A DNA stretch of 64,000 nucleotides, taken from assembly GCA_031763025.1 (NCBI GenBank), contig JASSKH010000002.1, positions 14,873,468 through 14,937,467 on the forward strand, in the 5' to 3' direction. Positions within the stretch are counted from its first letter, which is position 1. Each line of letters begins with the position of its first letter. The stretch comes from Macrocystis pyrifera. Lineage: Eukaryota; Sar; Phaeophyceae; Laminariales; Laminariaceae. Below, piece by piece: positions 44,244 to 55,738 of the stretch. The position numbers were made by a program, and so were the translations under genes. The notes beneath the pieces are model-generated. The model did no database searches. It was not told the DNA's origin and saw only the letters and a program-made list of their open reading frames with translations.

Positions 44244-46675
44244 TGTTCGTCAGCCCCAAGCACAGGTAGTCAAGACACCCAGACAATCGATGAGTTGATG
44301 ATTCAGGTCGTTTATTATTATCTCCCAGAAGTGGTAGGGACAGCAGAAGTGACATTGTGCGTCATCCCATAACACCCAGATGTCAGGAATCACAATATAT
44401 GTGACACAATAAGCCAATATCCCGAACCGGCACGTAACTGTCAAGCTAAAGAGGCACAAAAAACACCCTCCCTGACTCTTTACGTAACATTTACGGACCA
44501 AGACAACAACACACAACTCCATGACCTAAACCACCCACAAACAAAAAAATCGAAAAGAAAGAGGAAACCCACCCCTGTGAGCAAAAACTTCTCACTCTCC
44601 CCACAGAGAAATATTGCAATTGTAGACGATATTACAATATATCCACGCCAATATAATAAAAACTAAGGTGAAAAGTGAGATCGCGGAGAACCCCGTTCCT
44701 CCGGACAAAAGTCTCCTTTTGCCCCCTACTCCCGTCATAAATTCTCAGATCGTAACGGTAATGCGAGATAGCACACGTCCTTTTTCACTTGTAAAATTAG
44801 AATTTATCTGGCGCTAAAGTTACCCGAAAAATAATAGTCGCTACCCAGTAGCTCCTAATAATCGAATAAAGAAACAATAAAATGCCGCTACTGCTTTCGA
44901 CACGAACAGCTTAAGTCCTCCCAGCTACGAAAACTATTCGATCATTCGCAGAAAATATTTTATGTTCCACTTTTCTCCGATGCGAACAAGTATTCGCAAA
45001 ATGATACTGTTGGCAGAACAACCAATCAACCATGAATATGCTCACTCTCCTTTATTTTGCAGGCAGTAGTCTACTGCCAAAAATAAAAGATACCCGCAAA
45101 ATTCAATATAATCAGTAGCCACCGCCAATACCAGCAATACACCTCACCTCCCTTTGGTGTATCAGCGTACCCTTATTTCTCCATACCGCTACGAGTATCA
45201 TTTCATTTCTACCAGGCCCCATCTGGTCCTGTCTACACCAGAAAAACACTGCAAGTTTTTCGGATTTACAAAGACTGTTTGATTTGAACATGAAAATACA
45301 TTTCGAAGCTACCAGGCGAAAAAGGCTACGTATACCACCCAGAACGAAGAATCCCAGATGATACATCGTCTACTATCTACGGTTTCTCCACCCTGGCCGC
45401 AAATAAATAGACCTCACGTCCGACCAAAAAAAAACAATTTCGATCGACAGGTGTATCCATCGTAAAATTAAGTTCACCATTCATTCCTACGAAATCACAC
45501 CATGATGACCAGACCTGCCCCCTCCGCCCCGCGATGTTGCCGGACCTTGCATGAAGCTCCGGCTGACGAAATACCCAGATCTGCTCGCTTGTTGCCACCC
45601 GGACGAAACCCCATCGTTATTTGGTACTGCTGCAGACAGTCCACGATTACCCCACGCCCGTTTCCTGCCACCGCTTTTTAACAGCAGCAGAATGCACGCA
45701 GCTATTGTGCCGCGCGACTTTGCCCCACCTAACACCCCCCGGTAGGGTTGCACACGGCTGGCGGCCGTGCGGCTTCTCGCGGAATTCGCATGCAGACATG
45801 TACCCTCGCTGAGCGATAACCCCATATCTGCTGCCTCCACAACCTCTGAAGTGGAGTGCGTATAACAAATAAATGTCGTACGACTTGAAGTCCCCCGCTC
45901 GCAACACACGGCGGAGGTGCCTACGGTTGTCCGCCGTAGGGCTTTTAGCTGCTGTGCCCCTAAAACGCCGTCGTCTCCACATCATCTCCGGGATCCCCCA
46001 CCATCGCAAACACGGCCTCCTCCGGCGATCCATCCATGTCCGCCGGCGATGCGCACTTGCTGCTCTCGTGTCCTCTCCCACCACACCTTTCGCAGAGCTT
46101 TGCGGTGCGACTGTCGCTGTAGTGGCCCGCAGCCTTGCACCGGAAACACCTCCCCTTCGCTTTCCCGGCTCCACCGTGCCATCGTCGGAGCGATCCAACG
46201 ATGGCGACACAGCATCTACGGCAGGTAGCCCCTGCTCCCTGCCGGACTTCCGCTGTGCCTTACTCTCTCGACTCGTTCTCAATAGAGTCGCCATCATCTC
46301 AAGCAGTTCAGCAAGTAGAGACGATTTTTGACGCTCCTCCGCGTCTGCGGCTGCTTGTTGTAAAGTTTGGGGAGTAAGGCCCTGCTCCGAGACTACGGCT
46401 CTAAGATCATCAAGTTCATCACCCATGATGAGGCTACGTCGGTACCAACGACTCTAGAGTGTTCGTCAGCCCCAAGCACAGGTAATCAAGACACCCAGAC
46501 AATCGATGAGTTGATGATTCAGGTCGTTTATTATTATCTCCCAGCAGTGGTAGGGACAGCAGAAGTGACATTGTGCGTCATTCCATAACACCCAGATGTC
46601 AAGAATCCCATAATGCACAATATGCCAATATCCCGAACCGGCACGTAACTGTTAAGCTAAAGAGGCACAACGATA
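44244..46675 (-). mobile_element. Small gag-only LTR element W2 (TRIM/LARD-like)
   Basis: Minus-strand relative of W1, with LTRs at about 44244-44475 and 46460-46673. The 5-bp duplication reads CGAGT at 44239-44243 and at 48528-48532, once the later TIR element at 46676-48524 is discounted. The internal part again shows only a gag-like region with a CCHC knuckle pattern. The target is array unit II, and unit I holds the uninterrupted sequence near 27920. It is broken and of moderate age. Confidence 0.75.
45647..46426 (-). CDS. Gag-like frame of W2
   Basis: A 259-residue frame starting MGDELDDLRAVVSEQ. Residues 1-50 are acidic and leucine-rich and look helical, possibly a coiled coil. The rest is basic and low complexity. 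The same nucleotides carry a CCHC knuckle pattern (CERCGGRGHESSKC in W1). W1 has a counterpart at 16738 onward. Assigned to Gag by position and knuckle only. Confidence 0.5.
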   Translation of the reverse strand: MGDELDDLRAVVSEQGLTPQTLQQAAADAEERQKSSLLAELLEMMATLLRTSRESKAQRKSGREQGLPAVDAVSPSLDRSDDGTVEPGKRRGGVSGARLRATTATVAPQSSAKGVVGEDTRAASAHRRRTWMDRRRRPCLRWWGIPEMMWRRRRFRGTAAKSPTADNRRHLRRVLRAGDFKSYDIYLLYALHFRGCGGSRYGVIAQRGYMSACEFREKPHGRQPCATLPGGVRWGKVARHNSCVHSAAVKKRWQETGVG

Positions 46676-47046
46676 GGCCCCGGCCTTTAAGGCTTGCCTT
46701 AAAATTTGCCTTAACGCCCTTTTCTGAAAAGGGCGTGCCTTAAGAGGTGTTTCGAGCCTTACCAGCCTTACTGGGTTAAGGCTCGTTGCCTGACGCTGAA
46801 AGAGGCCTCTCAGAGGCTCTCAAGGCACGTTTTCGGTGATTCTCGCGTACAAAAAAACGCCGTTAGACTGGAACTCCCAAAAATAATAGGGGACAGGGGG
46901 TTTCATATTCGGGTTATCAGCGCACTGTGTGGTGCGCATAATCCAGGACGCCAGCACGCCAGCTCGCCAGGTACCAGGTACTCTTGCAAACACGAAGATG
47001 CTACCCGTCACCTGCCACCTACAACCTACACCTTCGGAGCGGCGTT

Positions 47047-47451
47047 ATGTCTAGCCAACAAGGGAGCCCCGCGCCTCCAGGAAGTAGCGATCCTGCCCAA
47101 GATCGCTCTGGATCTGCTCAGGCCGGATGTTCGCGCGGTGATAACTCGGCTCCTGCTGCGGCTGCTGCGTCAGCTCCAGCTCCTGCTGCGGCTGCTGCAG
47201 CACCAGCTTCAGCACCAGGACAAGCACCGGCGGCAGCCGGCGGCCAGCCTGGCAGGTTCCAGCCGGAATCGCTCACGGCAGCAGGGCAGGGGACGCTCAC
47301 TACATTGACAGTCGACAAGAGGAGCGACCTAGCTATCAACACATTCCTGGCCTCGAGCGCGTTGATTCCCTGCCCTCGTGAACGTACGATAGCTCTAGGG
47401 ATCATCGTAGTGTGCAGTTCATGGATGCACACCATGCACGGTGTTTCGTGA
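47047..47451 (+). CDS. Unrecognised 134-residue frame in element V
   Basis: Starts MSSQQGSPAPPGSSDP. Residues 1-85 are Ala/Pro/Gly-rich; the last 45 (VDKRSDLAINTFLASS onward) are more balanced and end with hydrophobic and Cys residues. No domain is recognised. It could be a cargo exon, a capsid-like gag fragment or a chance frame in GC-rich sequence. No start context or splice signals decide this. Confidence 0.3.
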   Translation: MSSQQGSPAPPGSSDPAQDRSGSAQAGCSRGDNSAPAAAAASAPAPAAAAAAPASAPGQAPAAAGGQPGRFQPESLTAAGQGTLTTLTVDKRSDLAINTFLASSALIPCPRERTIALGIIVVCSSWMHTMHGVS

Positions 47452-47661
47452 ACGGCTGCGCGTGGTTCTGTTGTAGTACATCAAGCGTCGCAGTGATACT
47501 CAGCAAGACCGTACCGGTAGTGCACACTGCGCCACACTTGGCAGGCAACCGGGTACCTTTCGTGTTTGCTGCTTGGGTGGGGATGTACTGTTGTCGTCGG
47601 GCCCGATGCTGAAAATACAATGCCAACACCAAAAATATGTTTAATCGGCGGCAGTGCCGGC

Positions 47662-47748
47662 GTCCCCGGTGGCTTGGTAGGTGGTCCGCGTGCCTGTCAA
47701 GATCAATTTCGTGGGTTCAAGTCCCACCGAGTGCATGCTCATAGGGAC
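47662..47748 (+). ncRNA. tRNA-like pol III unit (SINE head or tRNA relic)
   Basis: An A-box-like TGGCTTGGTAGG (47670-47681) and a perfect B-box GGTTCAAGTCC (47714-47724) are spaced as in tRNA genes. The T-arm GTGGG-TTCAAGT-CCCAC pairs fully, and a T-run follows at 47749. A convincing anticodon stem and acceptor stem could not be drawn, so I call it a tRNA-derived relic rather than a functional tRNA gene. Confidence 0.45.
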
Positions 47749-48527
47749 TTTTTCTTTTAAAAAATTGATAAGCGGAAAGCGCGAAAGCGTGAGTTGGCTA
47801 CATTCGATGAAAATCCACGAGCAGTGGGAATGCTGAACCCTATGCGCGACAAAAATAAAGGCACGTACCGGGGGGGAGAAGGGACGACACCTGTGACCAC
47901 GGCTTGTCCAGAAGACCGTCGAGGGTAAAACTTCCTACGAGTGGGCTGGGAAGTAAAAGTGATGGATAAAAAAAGAAAAGAAAAAGTAATACTAATATTT
48001 TTAGTAGTATACCGCTGCAGCACTTGGTTTTTTTCTTGCATGTGCGCGCATCCACAGCGAGGTCTACCGCGGCATAATACAAGCCTAGGTGGTGAAAACG
48101 CGAGACTTACTTGATAGCTACGAGTAATAAGACTCGTGCGCAAGGAATACATGGACTTTATTGCTTCTTGTTCACGCTACGTGCACACATATTTACCTTG
48201 TGGTTCAAGGGTACACCCATTGAGGTATGCGGCAAAAATATCAGTCAACACTACCGCTATGTACACTACCGCCATGAAGTATGATCTACGTCACGAACCC
48301 GGCACTTCCCTCTCTATTATAGGATGTTCACGCGAGATAATCGTTAAGGCTCACTTAAAGCGTTTTTTAAGGCTCGTGCCTATCTGGTTAAGGTCCGTGA
48401 AGGCGCGTGAAGGCCATTAAGGCTTTTGCCTTAAAACGTGCCTAAACCCCAATTTTTTTAGCCTGCGGCGAGCCTTAGCCATTTGCCTTAACGGGCCTAA
48501 AAGCGAGCCTTAAAGGCCAGGGCCTAA

Positions 48528-51250
48528 CGAGTACCGAAACATACGACGAGAGGATCGCAAAATACAATTATTAAAAAAAAAAAATTGGGTAAAAATGGAA
48601 TATATACGAGGCGTATTACGCAGCTTCCAAAGTTGAGTACCAACTATTTAATCAGTCGAATTCACAGCTGACGTATTTCAAAATTTATAAAAAAAATAAA
48701 GGCGATTTCAAAATTTATAAAATAAAGGCGAAAAGTAGAAAGTAATCAACTAACTGCTCTGTGCTGTTGTTGTAAAATACCTACGATAATAGTATTCAAT
48801 CTTGGGTCATTCTTTTTGCGAGTACCGAAACATACATGCGACGAGGATCGCAAAATACAAATAAAGGCGAAAAGTAGAAAGTAATCGACAAACTACTATG
48901 TTGTTGTAACAGACCGACGATAGTTCGAATGCATTTTTTTAGTATTATAGTAGTATGCAATTTTTCAATAGTACTCTTCAGGTCCTGGAGTATTAGCGCA
49001 GAACAAAAATTGAATAGGGTGTTTTCGTCGGTACACTTATTATCCAAAAATGATGTCTCTCTGGCATGCGCTTTATCAATTTCTAAATATAGATCTTCTC
49101 GGAAAACGATCAGATGGGTGTCGATGTGCAATAATTTACAAGTACGTACGTGGTATGCTGTACCAATCTCTCGTATACGATGGATGAGCGCTGTGCGCTG
49201 GCAGGTTATTCATTGTATTATACCTAGTATGCGAGTACGGAAACATACGATGACGATCGCAAACAAATAAAGGCGAAAAGTAGAAAGTAATCCACTGCTG
49301 CCGGCGGCGTCCTACGGTATCCCCCCAAACCTGAAGAAAAGCCCATTTTTTGCCTTTCGCTGCTGTAAAGACTTGCGATAGTATGCAATTTTTTGGCCAT
49401 CCGAGACGCAGTAGTACTCGTACTGCGTAGATAATTTTGCTCTGGCACAAAAAGTAACCCACTCCTGTTGTACTGTAAATACCTCCTAGAGTATGCGAAT
49501 GGAAACGCGAAGTACACCAAAAAAGTATTATTTCAGCTCGTGCCCCGATACACGATAGACGCTCGATCTGGACAGAGACTCAGCCCAGGGACAACCCGCG
49601 CGGTGGCGTGCAAGATCAACTAGTATAGATGACATGCTCGAATAAATGAGGTGGATGCATGCTCTAGGGGGCAAGAGCTTGCCGGCGGCGTCCAACGGTA
49701 TCCTCCCAAAATTGAAAAAAGCCCATTTTTTGCCATTCGAGACGTTTGTTGTACTGAATCATGATGTACTGATAGACACAATACATTTTTTTGCCATTCT
49801 GTTATGATACTGCTTGGATACAGCACTCTGCAGTACAGCAGTACTCGTCCATAATTTTGCTCTCAATCTCGACAGAGACTCAGCCCACGGACAACCCGCG
49901 CGGTGGCGGGCAAGATCAACTAGTATAGATAACGGGCTCGAAGAAATGCGGTGGATGCATGCTCTAGGGGGCAAGAGCTTGCCGGCGGCGTCCAACGGTA
50001 TCCTCCCAAAACTGAGAAAAGCCCATTTTTTGCCATTCGAGACGTTTTTGTTGTACTGATGTACTGATAGACACAACACATTTTTTTGCCATTCTGTTAT
50101 GATACTGCTGGATACAGCACTCTGCAGTACAGCAGTACTCGTCCATAATTTTGCTCTGACACAAAAAGTAACTCACTCCTGTTGTACTCTAAAAACCCTG
50201 CTGTAGTATGAGAATGGAAACGCGAAGTTCACCAAAACAACATTATTTCAGCTGGTGCGACGATACACGATAGACGCTCGATCTCGACAGAGATTCAGCC
50301 AACGGGCAACCCGCGCGGTGGCGGGCAAGATCAACTAGTATAGATGACGGGCTCGAAGAAATGAGGTGGATGCATGCTCTAGGGGGCAAGAGCTTGCCGG
50401 CGGCGTCCTACGGTATCCTCCCAAACCTGAAAAAAAGCCCATGTTTTGCCATTCGAGACGGATGCAGCAGTAGTAGTACTCATAGCTCATGTTTTTCATC
50501 TATTTCGTGCACACCAGCGGCCAATGCGCTGCACTGAGCGTGGGACCCAAGCGTCTGAGCCAGCTCTTACTCTTGTATTCATCGCCACTCGTGCACACCA
50601 GTGGCCAATGCGCTGCACTGAGCGTGGGACCCAAGCGTCTGAGCCAACTCTTACTCTTGTATTCATCGCCACTCTTGCACAACAAGACAGCACTACAATA
50701 GTAGCATGCACCTGGTCTGGTGTATAGACGTCTCCCCAACTCGGTATGGGCGTCTGAGCCAACTCTTGTATTCATCCCCACCCTTGCACAACAAGACGGC
50801 ACTAGTATAGCCGTCTCCCCAACTCGGTATGGGACATGGGATATGTTGGTACGGTATGTGGGAATATGGTACATGGGAATATGGGATATTGGTGGTAAGG
50901 TATATGGGGATATACATGGGAAAACCACCGTATGTGGTATGGCATGTGTTGACGGTATGGTACGGGAAAAACACAGTATATGGTATGGTACGTTTGTGGT
51001 ATGGTACCATGGTACGATGTCGTGGATGTATTATATGGCAAAATTTGCATTGTGGTATGGTATGTTTCAGTATATAAGGTCCGTAAGGGTCGAAAAAGTC
51101 GTACAAATATCAATTGTAACGAGCTCATATATCGGCCATTGGAAAGTGTTCGAAAATATAAGCTTGCGGACAGACAGACAGACAGATAGACAGACAGACA
51201 GACAGACAGACAAGATTGCAATTACCGCAGCTGAGACTCAGTTTTACACA
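48528..51250 (+). repeat. Tandem array unit II, B segment
   Basis: Direct repeat of unit I (27915-28202 plus 41111-42955). It has three ~300-bp sub-repeats with the core GCATGCTCTAGGGGGCAAGA, the TATGG tract (50820-51075) and the GACA tract (51170-51213). It ends with the start of another P segment (ACCGCAGCTGAGACTCAG near 51224). A Z2 copy is inserted near 48590-48690. No gene is recognised. Confidence 0.82.
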
Positions 51251-51329
51251 CTGAGAACTGAGAATTTTAAATGGCATATTTAATCAGTCGAACTCACAGC
51301 TGACGTATTTCAAAATTTATAAAAAAAAA

Positions 51330-51650
51330 TGGCCCCAGCCATCCACGACGCCGATGCGCCATTCTGATGCAATAATGTAACGACCGTTTGGTCTTCATGT
51401 TTATGCCCCAACGGTCCTTCCAATTCCGCCACGCTCTTCCCAAAGCCCCTCCCTCGTCTCTTCTCTCGTTCGGATTGGGGGGGGGAGTAGGCGCTCTCTC
51501 TCTACGACAATATCAAACAGCTGCTGCACAGACGCTGCAATAACAGCAGCAACGACATAGCTAGCCCCTGTGATCGTACGAGTTCCAACAGATGTGTATG
51601 CTTGCTGTCGGGGTGTCGAGGTGGCTTTGCCTCTCGTTTATAAATACAAC
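51330..51650 (+). repeat. Dispersed repeat, inverted partner of 60640-60955
   Basis: From TGGCCCCAGCCATCC to the CGGGGTGTCGAGGTGG region it matches the reverse complement of 60640-60955 closely. In one copy it is preceded by a Z2 tail, in the other it is followed by sequence also found near 27062-27105. No coding is seen; the family is unknown. Confidence 0.72.
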
Positions 51651-51719
51651 TATAATTACGATTTTTGGGGTCGCTGTCACTTGCTAGCTCTCGGCAGACA
51701 GACCGACTGATAGACAGCT

Positions 51720-51900
51720 CTTCGCAAACAGCCCTTCTTCTTTGAAACAGCCGAACAGCCAAACAACCTTTCTTCCTTCTTTGAAACAGCCAAACAGCCA
51801 AACAACCTTTCTTCTTTCTTCTTCGCCAAATAGCCAAACAACCTTTCTTCTTTCTTTTTCCGCAAACTGCCAACCAATAGACAGCTCTTCGCACGGCGCC
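51720..51900. repeat. Minisatellite with CAGCCAAACAACCTTTCTTC units
   Basis: About four imperfect units of 40-50 bp, pyrimidine-rich (CTTTCTTC) with alternating CAAACAG blocks. Confidence 0.7.
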
Positions 51901-51939
51901 TAAAAGAGGCGTCTCGCCTTCGACGAACGGCATAGATAG

Positions 51940-52280
51940 GTGCAGCTGTCGGCGGTCAAGCTGCTGCTGTCGGTGGCGAACCTGCTGGTGCTGCAACCCC
52001 CGCCTCTCCCTTCTCCACGCCCCCTAAGCTCACCTCCCCTCGTCGAGAGGCGCGTGGTCCTCGCCCTCTGGCAAGAGAGCGGCAACGACAAAGACCGACC
52101 TGGTGCCGGCTGTTGTTTGCGACCAGTGCACAGACCAGCACTTGGTCAAGAACTCCGCGCCTGGTGGCAAAACCGTGGCCTTCGCCACCTGCAAGGATCT
52201 CACGTGCGCTGGTGGCGGGATCATCCTGACAGGGCAACCGACTACGAGTTCTGTGCTCGCCCGATCAAGGAAGGGACTGT
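51940..52280 (+). CDS. Unrecognised reading frame interrupted by the family 2 Ty3 element
   Basis: The frame ends with YEFCARPIKEGTV at the Ty3 insertion. On the far side (58839 onward) the same frame goes on with SYSLEAADSG and meets a good 5' splice-site consensus (GTGAGT at 58868). That would fit an exon split by the insertion. An overlapping frame (52103 onward) has paired cysteines (CDQC, CKDLTC). No family is recognised and no homology can be checked here, so it may be a host exon, a transposon exon or chance. Confidence 0.35.
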
Positions 52281-52558
52281 TGTTAAGATATGGTCTTGTA
52301 TGAGATTGAAAGCCCGGTAACTACCTGGGTTTAGTCACGGGGAACGTATTTGTAGTACTTGGAAGGCGTATCTTAGATGGAAAACCAGGGGTTTTCCAGA
52401 GGAGCACGAGCTTGGTCTCAGTCTCCGCGTGCACGAAAGGAATAAAACTGCTCTTCTTCTATAGCTAAGCAAACAACACATGTGAGTGCAATGTTTACTG
52501 ACTTAAAAGGCAGACCTGTCCAGGGATACAAAGTGTCCCGCAACTCGGGATCTTAACA
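52281..52558 (+). repeat. 5' LTR of family 2 Ty3 element
   Basis: 278 bp, TGTTAAGAT to ATCTTAACA. A possible primer-binding site (TGGCGTCTTCGGC) begins three bases after it. Confidence 0.9.
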
Positions 52559-53637
52559 AGTGGCGTCTTCGGCTTAGGACTTCCGCTTTTTTGTCGGTTT
52601 GCGTTGTTTGTCACTGTTTTTATTTGTTTGCTTTCCTATTGTTGTTGAGTGAGTTTGTTCCGGCCACTGCATGATGGAGACTCAAGAGGTGGAAGGGTTT
52701 GCTTCCCCTCACGGTGGCCGAGCCGCTGAGGCTCCGGGCCCCTCAGTGCCCCACCGCCCAAGGCCCGTCGATGTGGATCGAGCGCCTTGTACAACAGACC
52801 AACAAGTGGAGCACGAGTCTAGGCAGGAGCCCCATCAGAACGACGTGGATCGAGCACCTTGTACAACAAAACATTTTTGAGGAGAAAGAGCTTCGACCGG
52901 AGCCCCCTGACGGGGCCCGAGCAGCCTCCGCTAGACGGACCTCATCCAAGATCCCTTCTGTGCCTCGCTCGGCTGAGCGAGCTCTGTCGCCCAAGACAAC
53001 TGGACGCCCCGGTCCTTCGAGAGCGCGACGCGCGCCACCAGCCAGGCCTTGGGTCTTGCAGCATTGTCTCCCCACTCGTGCCCTCTGCTGTCCAAGCCAC
53101 CTGGAAGCCCCGCTCCGCTGAGCGCGTACCCGGCCCACCCGGGGAGCCAGCTGCGTCTATTCCGGACCGGAGCACGTCGGACAAACTTGGACGCGGCGAC
53201 CTGGAGGCATCCCAGTTGCGATCTGCGCCGCTGGATCTACCTGCTTCGGGGCCAGATGAGAGAGTATTTGAGACTGTTTTTCCGCCTCGCATTCCGCTGT
53301 TGTTCGACTCTGCTCGTACTCGCAGGATGACCACGCGTGATGTTGCCACTCCTGAATTTGTTTTTTCCGTGCCGCGGCCACACGATGGCACCCTGGATTT
53401 CGTTGTTGAGCCTGCTTCCCGCGCTGCTATATTAGGAGCTACAAACAGAGATCCTGGAAATTACAGTGTTGGTTCGAGTTTTCATGCTGCTGATGGCGGG
53501 AGCACCACGGCCGCTCGCGAATTTTTTTTTTCCCGCTCCTCGCCCACACGATGGCACATTGGATTTCAGTATTGCGTCATTTTCGCCCGCTGCCGTAACC
53601 CCCCCCACGCCGATTCCACTGGAAATTCCACTACTGA

Positions 53638-54130
53638 TGCGAGTTTTAATACTGCTGTTAGTGAGGACGATGCTTTTGATAGGCCCCCCCAGTACCGGAG
53701 TGCCCGCTACTGTGACTACCCGAGACGTTTCTGCTGAGCATTCTCGCCCTGATGCGAGTTTTAATACTGCTGTTAGTGAGGACGATGCTTTTGATAGGCC
53801 CCCCCCAGTACCGGAGTGTCCGCTACTGTGACTACCCGTGACGTTTCTGCTGAGAATTCTCGTCCTGATGCGATTTTTAATACTGCTGTTAGTGAGGACG
53901 ATGCTTTTGATAGGCCCCCCAGTACCGGAGTGCCCGCTACTGTGGCTCCCCGTGACGTTTTCTGCTGAGCATTCTCACCCTGATGCGAGTTTTAATACTG
54001 CTGCTCGAGTGGATGGTGTTTTAGATAGGCCCCCCAGTACCGACGTGCCCACTGCTGTAGCTACCCGCGGCGATCCGGTTGAGCATTCTCTTTCCGATGC
54101 GAGTTCTATAGTGCTGTTAGAGGGGACGAG
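53638..54130 (+). repeat. ~115-bp minisatellite in the family 2 leader
   Basis: About four imperfect tandem units, each with GATGCGAGTTTTAATACTGC, GAGGACGATGCTTTTGATAG and CCCCAGTACCGGAGTG blocks. Later units are more diverged. Confidence 0.85.
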
Positions 54131-54292
54131 GCTTTTGATAGGCCCTCCAGTATCGGGGACGCGCCAACACCAACTACACTTGCTGTTAGTACGCATATAA
54201 ACCGCGACAGCCGCCGCCCTATCACGACACCACCTAGGGTCGAGGCTCGCTCCCCAAGTGCTCGTAGTGTCCACCGACTGGCGCGCCAGGCC

Positions 54293-55738
54293 TTGTTCAC
54301 AGCTATACAAGTTGCTGAAGCACAAGCTGCAGCTCCTGCCGCCGCTGTTTTTCTACCCACCACCACCCTGAGAACCGCCATTTTCCGTCCTACCCCGCCT
54401 CGGTGTCCCCCCTGCCCCGGCGTCGCCCTTTGCCCTGGTGTTTTCCGCCCGCCCCGCCTCAGCATGTCACGGACAACAAAAGCATGGGAGGGATCACCCA
54501 GCCCCGCCAGGTCCTCCAGAGGCCTGAGGACTTACGGCTCCTCCCCCACTTCGGGAGCGAGGACACCCGAGCCCGTGGGCCCCACGTCTCTGGACGACGC
54601 CGTGGACTTCGAGCCCCCGGACTCCGAGGACGAGCGGCTGGCAACCGAGAAGGCCGCAGCACCGGCGGCCGAGGACCCGGGCAGTGCCCAAGCGCCCCCC
54701 CAAGTACCAGGGGCGTGGACCTCCCTCTCGCCAGAGGAGCAGGCGGCGGTCATCCAGCGCTGGGCCAACCAGTCCAGCCTCGAAGCGGGGACCACCGCCG
54801 ATCGCCCCGCGCCCGGCCAGGCCGACACTGTCACGGCCGCGCGGGCCCCTGCTGCCACAGACGCCCACCCCGACGTCCTCGCAGCCGAGCAGGCTTTGGC
54901 CTCCGCCGAGGCCCTTGGGGCTGCCTCGGCGACAACGGCTAGCCATCGAGCACGGACGCGTGTATCGGCCGAGCTCGAGGCTGCAGCTGCCGCCCGCGCT
55001 TCCACGGCCGCCGCCGCCATCGCCACGGCTGCCGCCACGGCTTCCGAGGAAGCCGCTCGCTCCACCTCTTGTGCGCGAGACTCCATATCTCGGGCCAGTG
55101 AGGCGCTGCGGGCTGCCCGGGCGGCTGCTTCCTCCGCGACCAGCCGGGCCGGCGAGACGAGGGCATCAACGGAGCACCTTCCACTTGCCTCCACCACCGC
55201 GAAGGCCGCTCCAGCCCCCGGCCTTGGCCCCACGGACCCGCGTTCCCCCGCTGTGCTCGCGATCGACGCCCGGACCAAGCGCCCCGGGGACCTGGATTTT
55301 TTACAGGGGAGTGTCGCCTGCATGGCGGCCGAGCCCAACCCGTGCTTCCCCCCCGAGGAGGCGGCTCTGGTGGTCTCTGCAGCTCGCCGCCTCCGACGCG
55401 AGCTGCCGGCCGAAGGCCTCTCGGTCCACGACGCTAGGCTGGGATTGTCAGACGTCTCCTGGTCGGACCAACAGCTCCAGGCCTACACAATGGCTCTGGT
55501 GGTGAGCCTACGGAGGGCCCATGAAGCGTCTTCCGCTAAGGTTCAATGGCCGAGACCGGCCGCGTACCAGCTTCATTGCAGGCGGCGGGAGCGCGCTGCC
55601 CCCCAGGACCCCCCCCCCTCTTACTCGATCCCGGAAGCTGGATTCCGCCCCACCTCCTCCAGCGGCCACGGGGGAACTGGCGACAGGTCTGTGGCCGGAG
55701 ACCGCGCTCGCAGCCGCGCTGGCGACCAGGCCCGTTAG
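54293..55738 (+). CDS. Gag-like frame of family 2 (Ala-rich helical)
   Basis: A 481-residue frame. After a Pro-rich start, residues about 195-310 are Ala/Glu/Arg-rich and predict a long helix or coiled coil. A compact region follows (about 345-420, with FLQGSVACMAAEP and WSDQQLQAY). Position between leader and integrase tail supports Gag. No zinc knuckle is seen. Confidence 0.5.
   Translation: MFTAIQVAEAQAAAPAAAVFLPTTTLRTAIFRPTPPRCPPCPGVALCPGVFRPPRLSMSRTTKAWEGSPSPARSSRGLRTYGSSPTSGARTPEPVGPTSLDDAVDFEPPDSEDERLATEKAAAPAAEDPGSAQAPPQVPGAWTSLSPEEQAAVIQRWANQSSLEAGTTADRPAPGQADTVTAARAPAATDAHPDVLAAEQALASAEALGAASATTASHRARTRVSAELEAAAAARASTAAAAIATAAATASEEAARSTSCARDSISRASEALRAARAAASSATSRAGETRASTEHLPLASTTAKAAPAPGLGPTDPRSPAVLAIDARTKRPGDLDFLQGSVACMAAEPNPCFPPEEAALVVSAARRLRRELPAEGLSVHDARLGLSDVSWSDQQLQAYTMALVVSLRRAHEASSAKVQWPRPAAYQLHCRRRERAAPQDPPPSYSIPEAGFRPTSSSGHGGTGDRSVAGDRARSRAGDQAR

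Larger units (their letters stand above)
46676..48524. mobile_element. 1.85-kb TIR element V with GGCCTTTAAGGC ends
   Basis: Inverted ends (GGCCCCGGCCTTTAAGGC and its near-perfect complement) flanked by TA (46674-46675 and 48525-48526), inside the outer edge of the W2 LTR. The reading with TA also restores the LTR end seen in W1. Subterminal zones are packed with CCTTAA / TTAAGG words on both sides. It contains a 134-residue frame (47047-47451) and a tRNA-like pol III motif pair (47662-47748). No transposase is recognised. It is the youngest layer in this nest. Confidence 0.72.
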
